Part shown: one piece after another, positions 33,010 to 44,092 of the stretch
Layout of the letters: each line of letters starts with the position of its first letter
Numbering within the stretch: the first letter of the stretch is position 1
Assembly (NCBI RefSeq): GCF_026965535.1
Contig: NZ_CP114039.1
Span: 1,612,001-1,676,000 of the forward strand
Reading direction: 5' to 3'
Source: Corallococcus sp. NCRR
GTDB taxonomy: Bacteria; Myxococcota; Myxococcia; Myxococcales; Myxococcaceae
DNA: 64,000 nt
The notes under the pieces: model-generated
What the model was told of the DNA's origin: nothing
The model's input: the letters and a program-made list of their open reading frames with translations, nothing else
Databases searched by the model: none
Translations under genes and position numbers: made by a program

Positions 33010-35874
33010 ATGCTGGGGCTTCCCCAATCCCGGCCTCGCCTCCCGCCCGTGGCAGAACCCAGTCCCCAGCAATTCGGCAAGTACGTCCTGGTCTCCAAGC
33101 TTGCCGCGGGGGGCATGGCGGTCACCTACCGCGCGCGTATGACGGGCGCGATGGGCGTCACCAAGCCCTGCGTCATCAAGCAGATCCTCCCGCACTTCGT
33201 GGACGACCACGACTTCGTGGAGATGTTCATTGGCGAGGCGCGCCTGGTGGCGGGCCTGACGCACGGGAACATCGCGCAGATCTTCGACTTCGGTGAGGTG
33301 GACGGGCAGTACTTCATCGCCATGGAGCTGGTGCACGGCCAGCCCCTGTCGAAGGTGCTGCGGCGCGCGTCGCGCGCGGGCATCGGGTTCCTCCCGCAGC
33401 CCCTGGCGCTGCACATCGCCAGCAAGCTGTGCGAGGGCCTGGACTACGCGCACCGCCACGTGGGCGAGGACGGCCAGACGCTGGGCCTGGTCCACCGCGA
33501 CGTGTCCCCGGACAACGTCCTCATCTCCTACGAGGGCGAGGTCAAGGTCATCGACTTCGGCATCGCCAAGGCCACGAGCGTCGTGGAGGCCCGGACGTCG
33601 CCGGGCACGCTCAAGGGCAAGTACCCGTACTTCTCCCCGGAGCAGGCCCAGGGGCGGCAGGACCTGGACGCGCGCACGGACGTGTACGCGGCGGGCGTCG
33701 TCCTCTACGAGATGCTCTGCGGCCGGCGCCCCTTCGAGGGCGAGTTCGTCACCGTGCTGCCCCGCATCATCACCGGCGACTGCCTGCCCCCGTCCGCCGT
33801 CAACCCGGGCATCGGCGAGGACCTGGAGACCATCATCGCGCACGCCATGGCGGTGGACCGCGAGGCCCGCTACCAGACGGCGAAGGACCTGAGCGAGTCC
33901 GCGGTGGAGCTGCTCTACCGGGACACGCCGCGCTTCACGCCCACGATGCTGAGCCAGCTCATGACGTACCTCTTCGCGGAGGAGCTGGCCGCCGAGGGAC
34001 GCAAGGTGGAGCTGCCGCCCGGCTTCAAGGAGCAGCTGGCCGCGTGGCAGTCGCCGTCGTCGGAGCCGTCCCAGGGCCGCGCGCGGCTGCCGTCCAGCAA
34101 CGGCCGGTCGTCCACCCCTGGCAGCCCCGGCGTGGCGCGGCCCTCCAGCCCGGGCGTGGCGCGCCCCTCCAGCCCCGGCGTGCGCGCGTCCGGCGGCGCG
34201 CCGGGCCTGCGCCCCTCCACGGATGGCGCCCCGCGCCGCTCGGCCACCCAGGCCACCGCCGTGCGCAGGAGCACCACCGGCGTGCGCCGCGTGACGGCCG
34301 GGGGCACCCGTGAGACCACCGGCACCGGCCGCCGCCCCCTGCCGCCCGAGCTCGCGGCCGAGCCGGACACCGACGGGGGCACGGAGCCCACGGCGATGCC
34401 CCGGGCGCTGTCCACGCTGGCCGCGCCGCATGACACGCCGGTGGAGACGGCCATCGCGACGGAGCCGCGGGAGTCGCTCGAGGCGTCCGAGCCGGAGGAG
34501 AAGCAGGCCCCGCGCGCCCGCACCACCGCAGACGACGCGCGCGAGCAACTGGCCGCCGAGGCCGCCGAGCGCGAGCAGAAGCGCACGAAGCAGGTGCGCC
34601 AGCTGAGCATGGCCGTGTTCGGCATCACCGGCGTGCTGCTCGTCATCGGCCTGCTGTTCCACTTCCTGTCCCCGGCCGAGGAGGGCGAGGTCTCCAACGA
34701 GCCCGTCGTCCTGTGGGTCACCTCCAAGCCGGAAGGGGCCGCCGTCGTCGTCAATGGCCGGCCGGTGGGCAACACGCCCAGCCGCGTCCTCGGCGCGGAT
34801 CAACGCACGTCCCACACCATCGTCGTCACCAAGCCGGGCTACCGCGCCTGGACGCGGCGCTTCACGCCCAACCAGGCGGAGGTCCACGTCAAGGCGGAGC
34901 TGGAGGTGGCGGCCGGCACCACCCAGATGGCGTCGGAGATTCCCACCTCCACCACGCCCGACGCGGGGGCCCTGGACGCGGGCACGGGCGCCGTCGCCGC
35001 CGCCGTTGGCACGGACGCGGGCACCGCCCTGGACATGGACGGAGGCCTGGCCTCCACGGACGCGGGGACGGAGCCCGCCGTGGCCGCCGGCGCCAACGAC
35101 GACCCGCTGGCCAACGACAAGGACCGCGAGATGCGGCGCATGGACTACCCCACGCGCCTGCTGGTGCTGCGGCCCATGTACAACGCGCTGCCGCTGCCGG
35201 AGTACCCCACGGCCACCATCGACGTGTCGCCCGGCGCCGCCTACTCCGTGTGGACCGAGGGCAGCGCGGCGTTCGCGGAAGGCGACGGCACCGCGTCCGG
35301 CACGCTCGTCTACTACGCGGAAGGCGACCTGCCGGCGGACAACGCCGTGGGCTTCATCAGCAGCGCGCCGCGCACCATCAAGGGCGCGAAGAAGCTCCAC
35401 TTCTTCGCCCTGGACGACACCGGCCTGGAGGACAACCGCGGCTCCATCCGCGTGCACCTGCGGCAGTCCGCGTACATCCCGCCCCGCTCCGTGCTGTTCG
35501 AGCCGGAGAAGAACGCGCTGAACGTGAAGCCCCAGCACCAGATGCTGCTGCGCGGCCTCAACCCCAAGTCCACCTACGCCTTCACCGTGCGCGACGACTT
35601 CGCGGAGGTGGGCTCCGGCGCCAATGGCCGCGTGCACACGGTGCTGTGCGTGGAGAAGGGCCCCAAGGCCCAGTCCGTGCGCAGCTCGCACCGCCTCTTC
35701 GAGACGGGCAAGCGCTACCAGGTGTCCGGCGTGCAGGACCTCCGCTGCGTCTTCCCCGACCTGCAGTTGGCGGACAACCAGGGCGCGCTCGACTTCGACA
35801 TCGTCGACGTGACGAACATGTCCCGCAAGGAGCGCGCGGAGGCGCTGCGCGGCGCCAAGCGCGCGGACCGGTAG
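33010..35874 (+). CDS. Transmembrane Ser/Thr protein kinase with C-terminal PEGA-like region
   Basis: A receptor-like kinase of about 954 residues. The kinase domain (about 22-300) is complete: glycine loop KLAAGGMAVTYRA, VIKQIL Lys, catalytic HRDVSPDNVLIS, DFGIAKA and SPEQAQG. A Ser/Pro/Arg-rich linker follows, then one membrane helix near 535-555 (AVFGITGVLLVIGLLFHFL). A PEGA-like domain (SKPEGAAVVVNGRPVGNTP) and about 290 further residues of unrecognised beta-rich sequence lie outside. ATG 33010 has GGAAG upstream; starts at 32968 or 33049 are possible. Such eukaryotic-type kinases control myxobacterial development and envelope signalling. Confidence 0.85.
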   Translation: MLGLPQSRPRLPPVAEPSPQQFGKYVLVSKLAAGGMAVTYRARMTGAMGVTKPCVIKQILPHFVDDHDFVEMFIGEARLVAGLTHGNIAQIFDFGEVDGQYFIAMELVHGQPLSKVLRRASRAGIGFLPQPLALHIASKLCEGLDYAHRHVGEDGQTLGLVHRDVSPDNVLISYEGEVKVIDFGIAKATSVVEARTSPGTLKGKYPYFSPEQAQGRQDLDARTDVYAAGVVLYEMLCGRRPFEGEFVTVLPRIITGDCLPPSAVNPGIGEDLETIIAHAMAVDREARYQTAKDLSESAVELLYRDTPRFTPTMLSQLMTYLFAEELAAEGRKVELPPGFKEQLAAWQSPSSEPSQGRARLPSSNGRSSTPGSPGVARPSSPGVARPSSPGVRASGGAPGLRPSTDGAPRRSATQATAVRRSTTGVRRVTAGGTRETTGTGRRPLPPELAAEPDTDGGTEPTAMPRALSTLAAPHDTPVETAIATEPRESLEASEPEEKQAPRARTTADDAREQLAAEAAEREQKRTKQVRQLSMAVFGITGVLLVIGLLFHFLSPAEEGEVSNEPVVLWVTSKPEGAAVVVNGRPVGNTPSRVLGADQRTSHTIVVTKPGYRAWTRRFTPNQAEVHVKAELEVAAGTTQMASEIPTSTTPDAGALDAGTGAVAAAVGTDAGTALDMDGGLASTDAGTEPAVAAGANDDPLANDKDREMRRMDYPTRLLVLRPMYNALPLPEYPTATIDVSPGAAYSVWTEGSAAFAEGDGTASGTLVYYAEGDLPADNAVGFISSAPRTIKGAKKLHFFALDDTGLEDNRGSIRVHLRQSAYIPPRSVLFEPEKNALNVKPQHQMLLRGLNPKSTYAFTVRDDFAEVGSGANGRVHTVLCVEKGPKAQSVRSSHRLFETGKRYQVSGVQDLRCVFPDLQLADNQGALDFDIVDVTNMSRKERAEALRGAKRADR

Positions 35875-36022
35875 CGGGCGGGCACCCGGGCCCCCGCCCG
35901 GGGGCTCGTCCAGCAGGCGGGCGGCTGATCCACTCCCAGTGTCACCCTGACGCGCTGCTCCCGCGCGAATGGGCAGTGCCTACCCTCACGGACATCCACT
36001 TCTTCTCCACTGGAGTCCGTCC

Positions 36023-36580
36023 ATGATGCCTGTCCTGTCCTCCACCGGCCTGGTGCTGCACAACCTGGGGCTCGCCGCCGGGTTCGGCGGTTCGCTCTTC
36101 GGCAAGGTGGCCCTCAACCCCGCGGTGAAGGTGATTGGCTCCACGGCGGAGCGCGGGCAGGTGGTGAACGCGGCCTGGAACGGCTTCAACATCGTCAACG
36201 CCGCGTCCGTGGGCCTGGCGGCCATCACCTGGCTGGTGGGCCGCTCGCGGCTGACGGGCCGGGAGATTGACGGCACCACGCGCGGGCTGGTCATCGCGAA
36301 GGACGTGCTGCTGGGCGCCAGCGTGGCGCTGGGCGCGGCCAACATCTTCGGCGGGGCCTTCCTGGCGAAGCAGGCGCCGGAGGGCGCCGTCCCCTCGGAG
36401 ACGGGCCTGACGCCCACCGTGGGCACGCCGGAGAAGGCCGCCAAGACGATGAAGGCGCTGGACGTGGGCGGCATCGTGAACCTCGCCACCCTGGCGGGCG
36501 TCATCGGCATCACCGCCATCCTCAACATGCGCGCGGGGGCGTCCTCGCGCTGGTCACTGGTCGCCAGGTTCCTTCCGTAA
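36023..36580 (+). CDS. Four-helix membrane protein of unknown function
   Basis: A 185-residue protein with hydrophobic segments near residues 8-30, 55-75, 95-118 and 150-170. Gly/Ala-rich helices contain GLAAGFGGSLFGKVALNPAV and NAAWNGFNIVNAASVGLAAITW. There is no cleavable signal peptide. The ATG at 36023 has GGAG 9 bases upstream. The N-A-A-W-N-x-x-N segment recalls the DUF6992-like protein at the left end of the window, but too little else matches to claim homology. It stands alone, downstream of the kinase gene, and converges on gyrB. Confidence 0.65.
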   Translation: MMPVLSSTGLVLHNLGLAAGFGGSLFGKVALNPAVKVIGSTAERGQVVNAAWNGFNIVNAASVGLAAITWLVGRSRLTGREIDGTTRGLVIAKDVLLGASVALGAANIFGGAFLAKQAPEGAVPSETGLTPTVGTPEKAAKTMKALDVGGIVNLATLAGVIGITAILNMRAGASSRWSLVARFLP

Positions 36581-36640
36581 GGGCTCACGGGGGCCGCCGC
36601 GCAGCATCCGCGGCCCGGCTCGAAAAGGATGGGAAGGGCA

Positions 36641-36685
36641 CGTGGGCGCGGAGCCGAAAACGGCACCGGGCCCACGGGTCTTTCC
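36641..36685 (+). terminator. Hairpin terminator between convergent membrane-protein gene and gyrB
   Basis: CGTGGGC (36641-36647) pairs with GCCCACG (36670-36676). An inner GCCG-AAAA-CGGC hairpin lies within, and GGTCTTTCC follows. Confidence 0.55.
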
Positions 36686-36690
36686 AGGCT

Positions 36691-39725
<3,035 letters not shown>

Positions 39726-39835
39726 GGTGGCGGGCGAAAGGAATGAAACCTAACCCCCTGGCGCACGGTGTGCGCGTCCTTTCCTCCGGGGCTGTTCTGT
39801 GGCCGTCGTCCCCGCGCATAGGCTCCCGGCCCGCA

Positions 39836-40588
39836 ATGACGGACGCCGAGCTCACCCTTCGACTGCACACCAACCTCATCGCCTTCAAACGCTTGCAAGC
39901 CGAGCGCGGCCCGCTGCGCCACCTCCAGCTCCCCGGGGTGGACGCGTTCGCGCTGCCCGGCTACCAGGACGCGCACTTCCAGCAGGTCCTCTTCACGGAC
40001 GTGGACGCGCTGGCCGCCGCGCTGCCGGCCGTCATGGACTTCTACCGGGGACACGGGCTGTCGCAATGGCGCGTCACCCTGACACCGGGGCAGCGGGACG
40101 CGACGCGCGTGCTGGGCGCCGGGGGCTACCGGCCGGACTTCACCGTGGTGGCCATGGGGGCCTGGCTGAGGGAGCTGCCGGACGCGGCGCCCGGCGTGCC
40201 GGTGGAGCCCGTGGAGGACATGGACGAGCTGGTCGAAATCAACGTCCAGACCTACGGCCCGGAGTGGCGGGACATCCTCTCCGTGTGGCAGCGGCCGCCC
40301 CGCTTGCCGGTGCACACCGTGGTGGCGCGCGAGCAGGGCCGGGCCCTGTCCTGCGGGCTGGTGGTGGACGTGGCGGACACGGCGGGCGTGTACCTGGTGG
40401 CCACCCACCCGGAGGCCCGGGGGCTGGGGCTCGCGTCGGCGGTGATGCGGGGCATCATCGCCCAGGCGCGCCAGCGCGGGTGCATCGCGATGGTGCTCCA
40501 GTCCACCCAGGCGGGCCTGCGCGTGTACCGGCACCTGGGCTTCCGCGACCTCGGTCCCTGGGAGCACTGGGTGCCCCCCAGGCGCTGA
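39836..40588 (+). CDS. GNAT-family N-acetyltransferase
   Basis: A 250-residue protein with a C-terminal GNAT fold. VYLVATHPEARGLGLASAVMRGI is the acetyl-CoA pyrophosphate-binding motif A (normally Q/R-x-x-G-x-G/A, here ARGLGLA), and GCIAMVLQSTQAGLRVYRHLGFRDLG is motif B. The first half is a less conserved acceptor domain. The ATG at 39836 gives a compact start (MTDAELTLRLHTNLI). Members transfer acetyl groups to amines; the substrate cannot be deduced. It converges on the XRE-EIIA gene with 13 bases between stops. Confidence 0.85.
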   Translation: MTDAELTLRLHTNLIAFKRLQAERGPLRHLQLPGVDAFALPGYQDAHFQQVLFTDVDALAAALPAVMDFYRGHGLSQWRVTLTPGQRDATRVLGAGGYRPDFTVVAMGAWLRELPDAAPGVPVEPVEDMDELVEINVQTYGPEWRDILSVWQRPPRLPVHTVVAREQGRALSCGLVVDVADTAGVYLVATHPEARGLGLASAVMRGIIAQARQRGCIAMVLQSTQAGLRVYRHLGFRDLGPWEHWVPPRR

Positions 40589-40601
40589 AGCCGCGCGGCC
40601 C

Positions 40602-41420
40602 TCAGCGCAGCGCCTCCAGCTCCTCCACCGTCTCCAGCACCCGCCGCGGCTCCTCCACGCCGAGGAGCCGGTCCGCCAGCCCGCGCCCGGCGAGCCGGGC
40701 CACGTGCGCCAGCCGCATCAGCCGCGCGCGGCCCACGTGGCCGTCCACCAGCGCCACCACCAGCCGCAGGGGCTGGCCGTCCGGGGCATCCACCTTCAGG
40801 GGCCGGGCCAGCGTCACCAGCGCCGCCACCGGGGCCGCGCCGGGGACGAACGCGTGCGGCACCGCCACGCCGTTGCCCACCTGGGACGGAGCTTCGCCCT
40901 CGCGCTGGCGCAGCCCTTCGGCGAGCGCCGCCGCGTCCACGCCGGGCAGGGCCGCCGCCAGCCGTCCGGCCGCCACGTCCAGCGCGTCCTCGTAGTCGCT
41001 ACAGGAGAGCTGGACCACCACCCGCTCCGTGCTCAAGAGCGGCACCAGCGGGGGCACGGGTTCGTCGCCGCGCACCTCGCGCAGGGGGAACTCCGCGTCC
41101 AGGAAGGCCCGCACGCGGGCCAGCTGCGCGCCGGTGAGCTTGCGGCGCGCGATGTCCAGCATCAGCGTCCCCGCCGCGGGCACGTCCTCCAGGTAGCCCG
41201 CCACGTACGGGCTCACCCGGTTGGCCACGTCCATGAGCAGCCCCGGGGGCACGTCCAGCTCCCGGGCGATGGCCGTCAGCCGCTCCTGCGTGGGCGGCGC
41301 GTCCACGCCGTTCTCCACGCGGCTCAGGTACGCGCTCGACACGCCGATGCGCCGGGCCAGGTCCCGCAGGGACAATCCGGCATCCACCCGCAGCAGCCGC
41401 AGTGTCGCTCCCAGGTGCAT
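40602..41420 (-). CDS. XRE-type regulator fused to a PTS EIIA-like domain
   Basis: A 272-residue protein. Residues 1-60 form a Cro/CI helix-turn-helix (LRLLRVDAGLSLRDLARRIGVSSAYLSRVENG). Residues 120-265 form a PTS EIIA type-2 (fructose/nitrogen-PTS) domain with the phospho-accepting His in GNGVAVPHAF. DNA binding could therefore be controlled by phosphorylation or by sensing PTS state. The ATG at 41420 lies 5 bases after the CPA2 antiporter stop and has GGAGC upstream, so it is co-transcribed with that gene and may regulate ion homeostasis. No PTS permease is nearby. Confidence 0.8.
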   Translation of the reverse strand: MHLGATLRLLRVDAGLSLRDLARRIGVSSAYLSRVENGVDAPPTQERLTAIARELDVPPGLLMDVANRVSPYVAGYLEDVPAAGTLMLDIARRKLTGAQLARVRAFLDAEFPLREVRGDEPVPPLVPLLSTERVVVQLSCSDYEDALDVAAGRLAAALPGVDAAALAEGLRQREGEAPSQVGNGVAVPHAFVPGAAPVAALVTLARPLKVDAPDGQPLRLVVALVDGHVGRARLMRLAHVARLAGRGLADRLLGVEEPRRVLETVEELEALR

Positions 41421-41425
41421 GGCGG

Positions 41426-43606
41426 TCAGCTCCGCGCGCCGAGCGGCTGCGTCGTCGGGTTCGCTTCCGGCTCCGTCCCCTGCGCCCGGGCCTGCTCCGG
41501 GGAGCGGGCCAGCACCGCCGCCGCCTCCGGGTGGTGCACGAGCAGCAGCGAGGCGGGCGCGTCGCGCACGATTCGCTCGCGCTGCACGCCGAACAACCGG
41601 TCTTCCAGGCCCCATTCGGCCCCCAGGCCCACCACCACGAGGTCGTAACCCGCCTTCGCTTCCTCCAGCGCGGCTTCTTCCGGCGACGCGTGGCGCACCA
41701 CCTTGAGCTTCACGGAGGCGCCCTCGTCCGCGGGGAACAGCTCCTCCACCTGCGCGCGGCCCGCGCCCGGGCCCGAGTCCCTGGGCGACGTCACGTGCAG
41801 CACCGTCACCTCCGCGCCGGCCTGCTTCACCAGCCGCCGCGCCAGGCCCAGGGCCGCGCGGTCATGCCGGCTGCCCACGAAGGGCACCAGCACCCGGCGC
41901 ACCTGCGCAAGGCCCCGGTCCACCAGCACCGCCACCGTGCCGCCCGCCTCCTGCATCACCTCGTGCACCGTGCCGCCCAGCACCGTCTGGCTGAAGAGCG
42001 GCTTGTGCCAGCCCAGGAGCACCAGGTCCGCGCGCTTGGCCCGCGCCGTGCGGCAGATGTCCCGCGCGGGCTCGGAGGACACGAACGACAGCGTGCGCAC
42101 GGACAGCCCCAGCTTCTCCGCGCGGCCCACCAGGGGCGCCAGCGCGCCGCCGGACGCGGCCGTGGGGTCCAGCGACTCCTCTCCGCGGGCCTTGAGCGAG
42201 CGCTCCGGGGACAGCAGGTGCAGCGCGAAGAGGTTCGCCTCGTTGCGCTCGCCCGACAGCGCGCGCGACAGCACCGCCATGCCCGGGCCGGCCTGCCCGT
42301 GCGACACGCACAGGAGCACCGTGTACGCGGACGGGGCCAGCGCCGGCTCCGCCACCTGCACCAGCTTCTCCCGCGCCTGCTCCTCCGGCGAGTACATCAG
42401 GCGCAACAGCGGCGTGGTCATGAAGGTCGTGACCAGCGCCATGATGACCATCATCGTGAAGAGCGTGGGCGAGATGACGCCCAGGTCCAGGCCGAGGTTG
42501 AGCACGATGAGCTCCATCAGGCCGCGCGTGTTCATCAGGATGCCGATGGCGCCCGCCTCCCGCCACCGCAGGCCCGTGAGGCGCGCGGCCACCGCGCTGC
42601 CGCCGAACTTGCCCAGGCACGCCAGCAGGATGATGGCGCCGCACGTGAGCCACGCCTCCGGCGTGTTCAGCAGGCCCAGCTGCGTGCGCAGGCCGCTGAA
42701 GGCGAAGAACACGGGCAGGAGCAGCACGACGGCCACGTCCTCCAGCTTCTCCGCCAGCGCCGCCGCCAGCCCGCCCTCCTTGGGAATCACCGCGCCGAAC
42801 ATGAAGGCGCCGAAGAGCGAGTGGATGCCGATGGATTCGGTGGTCCACGCGGAGCCGAGCAGCATCACCAGGGTGATGGCCACCACGTTCTGGGTGAGCC
42901 CCTCGCGGTTGGCCACGCGCGCGCCCAGCCGGGCGAGGAACGGCTTCACCAGGAGCAGCATGAAGCCGATGTAGAGCAGCGCGAACACCGTGGTGAGCCC
43001 CGCCTGCGCCAGGTCCGACGCGCGCACCAGCGACACCACGAACGCCAGGATGCACCACGCCGTCACGTCGTCCACCGCCGCGCACGCGATGGCGATGGCG
43101 CCCAGCTTCGACTGCATGAGCCCGCGCTCGGTGAGGATGCGCGCCAGCACCGGGAAGGCCGTGATGCTCATGGACACGCCCATGAACAGCACGAACGAGG
43201 AGAACGGCACGTCCGGGCTGGACAGCGACCTGTACAGCCACAGCGCGCCCGCCACCGCGCCCAGCGCGAACGGGGCGATGATGCTGGAGTGGCTGATGGC
43301 CACCGACGCGTGCCCCCGCCCCTTCAGGAGCTTGGGGTCCAGCTCCAGGCCGATGAGGAACATGAAGAGCACCAGGCCGACCTCGGCCAGCATCTTCAGG
43401 AACGGCATGGACTCCGGCGGGAACAGCCAGCGCATGGCGTCCGGCGCCAGCCAGCCCAGGAGCGACGGGCCCAGCGCGATGCCCGCCACCACCTCCGCGA
43501 TGACCAGGGGCTGGCCTATCCAGCGCGCGCCCCGGCCGATCAGCCGGGACACCGCGATGATGACGATGAGCTGGACCAGGAGCTGGGCGAGCATGTGGGG
43601 ATTCAT
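41426..43606 (-). CDS. CPA2-family cation:proton antiporter with C-terminal USP domains
   Basis: A 726-residue protein. Residues 1-395 are about 12 helices of the KefB/NhaA-type exchanger fold, with the ion-binding DD pair in IACAAVDDVTAW and family segments IGLELDP and MNTRGLMELIVLN. Residues 420-700 hold two universal-stress-protein-like domains, the second with VVVGLGAEWGLEDRLFGVQRERIVRDAPASLLLVHHP. They may bind nucleotides or adenylate second messengers and gate transport. It exchanges K+ or Na+ for protons. The XRE-EIIA regulator gene follows after 5 bases. A long intergenic region lies upstream. Confidence 0.85.
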   Translation of the reverse strand: MNPHMLAQLLVQLIVIIAVSRLIGRGARWIGQPLVIAEVVAGIALGPSLLGWLAPDAMRWLFPPESMPFLKMLAEVGLVLFMFLIGLELDPKLLKGRGHASVAISHSSIIAPFALGAVAGALWLYRSLSSPDVPFSSFVLFMGVSMSITAFPVLARILTERGLMQSKLGAIAIACAAVDDVTAWCILAFVVSLVRASDLAQAGLTTVFALLYIGFMLLLVKPFLARLGARVANREGLTQNVVAITLVMLLGSAWTTESIGIHSLFGAFMFGAVIPKEGGLAAALAEKLEDVAVVLLLPVFFAFSGLRTQLGLLNTPEAWLTCGAIILLACLGKFGGSAVAARLTGLRWREAGAIGILMNTRGLMELIVLNLGLDLGVISPTLFTMMVIMALVTTFMTTPLLRLMYSPEEQAREKLVQVAEPALAPSAYTVLLCVSHGQAGPGMAVLSRALSGERNEANLFALHLLSPERSLKARGEESLDPTAASGGALAPLVGRAEKLGLSVRTLSFVSSEPARDICRTARAKRADLVLLGWHKPLFSQTVLGGTVHEVMQEAGGTVAVLVDRGLAQVRRVLVPFVGSRHDRAALGLARRLVKQAGAEVTVLHVTSPRDSGPGAGRAQVEELFPADEGASVKLKVVRHASPEEAALEEAKAGYDLVVVGLGAEWGLEDRLFGVQRERIVRDAPASLLLVHHPEAAAVLARSPEQARAQGTEPEANPTTQPLGARS

Positions 43607-43714
43607 CGGACAGGCCTCGCTGGGAAAGTGTTAAGGATGCACTTACCAAGGCGTCTCGCGCAGCGTCAACCCGCGCGAGCCGGGCCGCGCGTGCGAGCGG
43701 ACACACCCGGAGTG

Positions 43715-44092
43715 TCAGGCGGCTTCGGGGGCCTTGTTGGCCGCCACGGCCTTGAGCAGCGTCTCCACGTCCACCGGCTTGCGCAGGTAGCCGCAGGCGC
43801 CCATCTCCTCGGCGACCTGGCGCGCGTTGGCGGAGGCGGAGAAGACGAGCACGGGGATGTCCCGCCACGCCTCCACCTGGCGCATCTGCCGGCCGAAGGT
43901 GGCGCCGTCCATCACCGGCATCATCATGTCCAGCAGGACCAGGGACGGCATCACCGGCTCCCGGCGGAGCACCTCCAGCGCCTGAAGTCCGTTGCCCGCG
44001 CCGAACACGGTGTAGCCCGCGTCGCGCAGGACCTCCTCCAGCGCCTCCCGCAGGTCCGTGTCGTCATCCACCACCAACACCGGCCGACTCAC
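43715..44092 (-). CDS. Single-domain response regulator
   Basis: A 125-residue stand-alone receiver domain. VLVVDDDTDLREAL carries the acidic triad, LVLLDMMMPVMDG the phospho-acceptor Asp (near residue 55), LVFSAS the switch Thr/Ser, and GYLRKPVDVETLL the conserved Lys-Pro. It has no output domain, so it relays phosphate or docks on a partner. The GTG start at 44092 overlaps the stop of the hybrid histidine kinase as GTGA, so the two are translationally coupled cognate partners. Confidence 0.88.
   Translation of the reverse strand: MSRPVLVVDDDTDLREALEEVLRDAGYTVFGAGNGLQALEVLRREPVMPSLVLLDMMMPVMDGATFGRQMRQVEAWRDIPVLVFSASANARQVAEEMGACGYLRKPVDVETLLKAVAANKAPEAA

Noticed and set aside
32572-35691. 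A 1039-codon open frame on the minus strand
   Set aside because: It is antisense to the Ser/Thr kinase and the envelope-protein upstream region; composition is His/Arg/Ala-rich and without motifs.
595-36580. Homology between the membrane proteins at 595-1209 and 36023-36580
   Set aside because: They share only a short N-A-A-W-N segment before a helix; the rest does not align by eye, so chance or weak convergence is likely.
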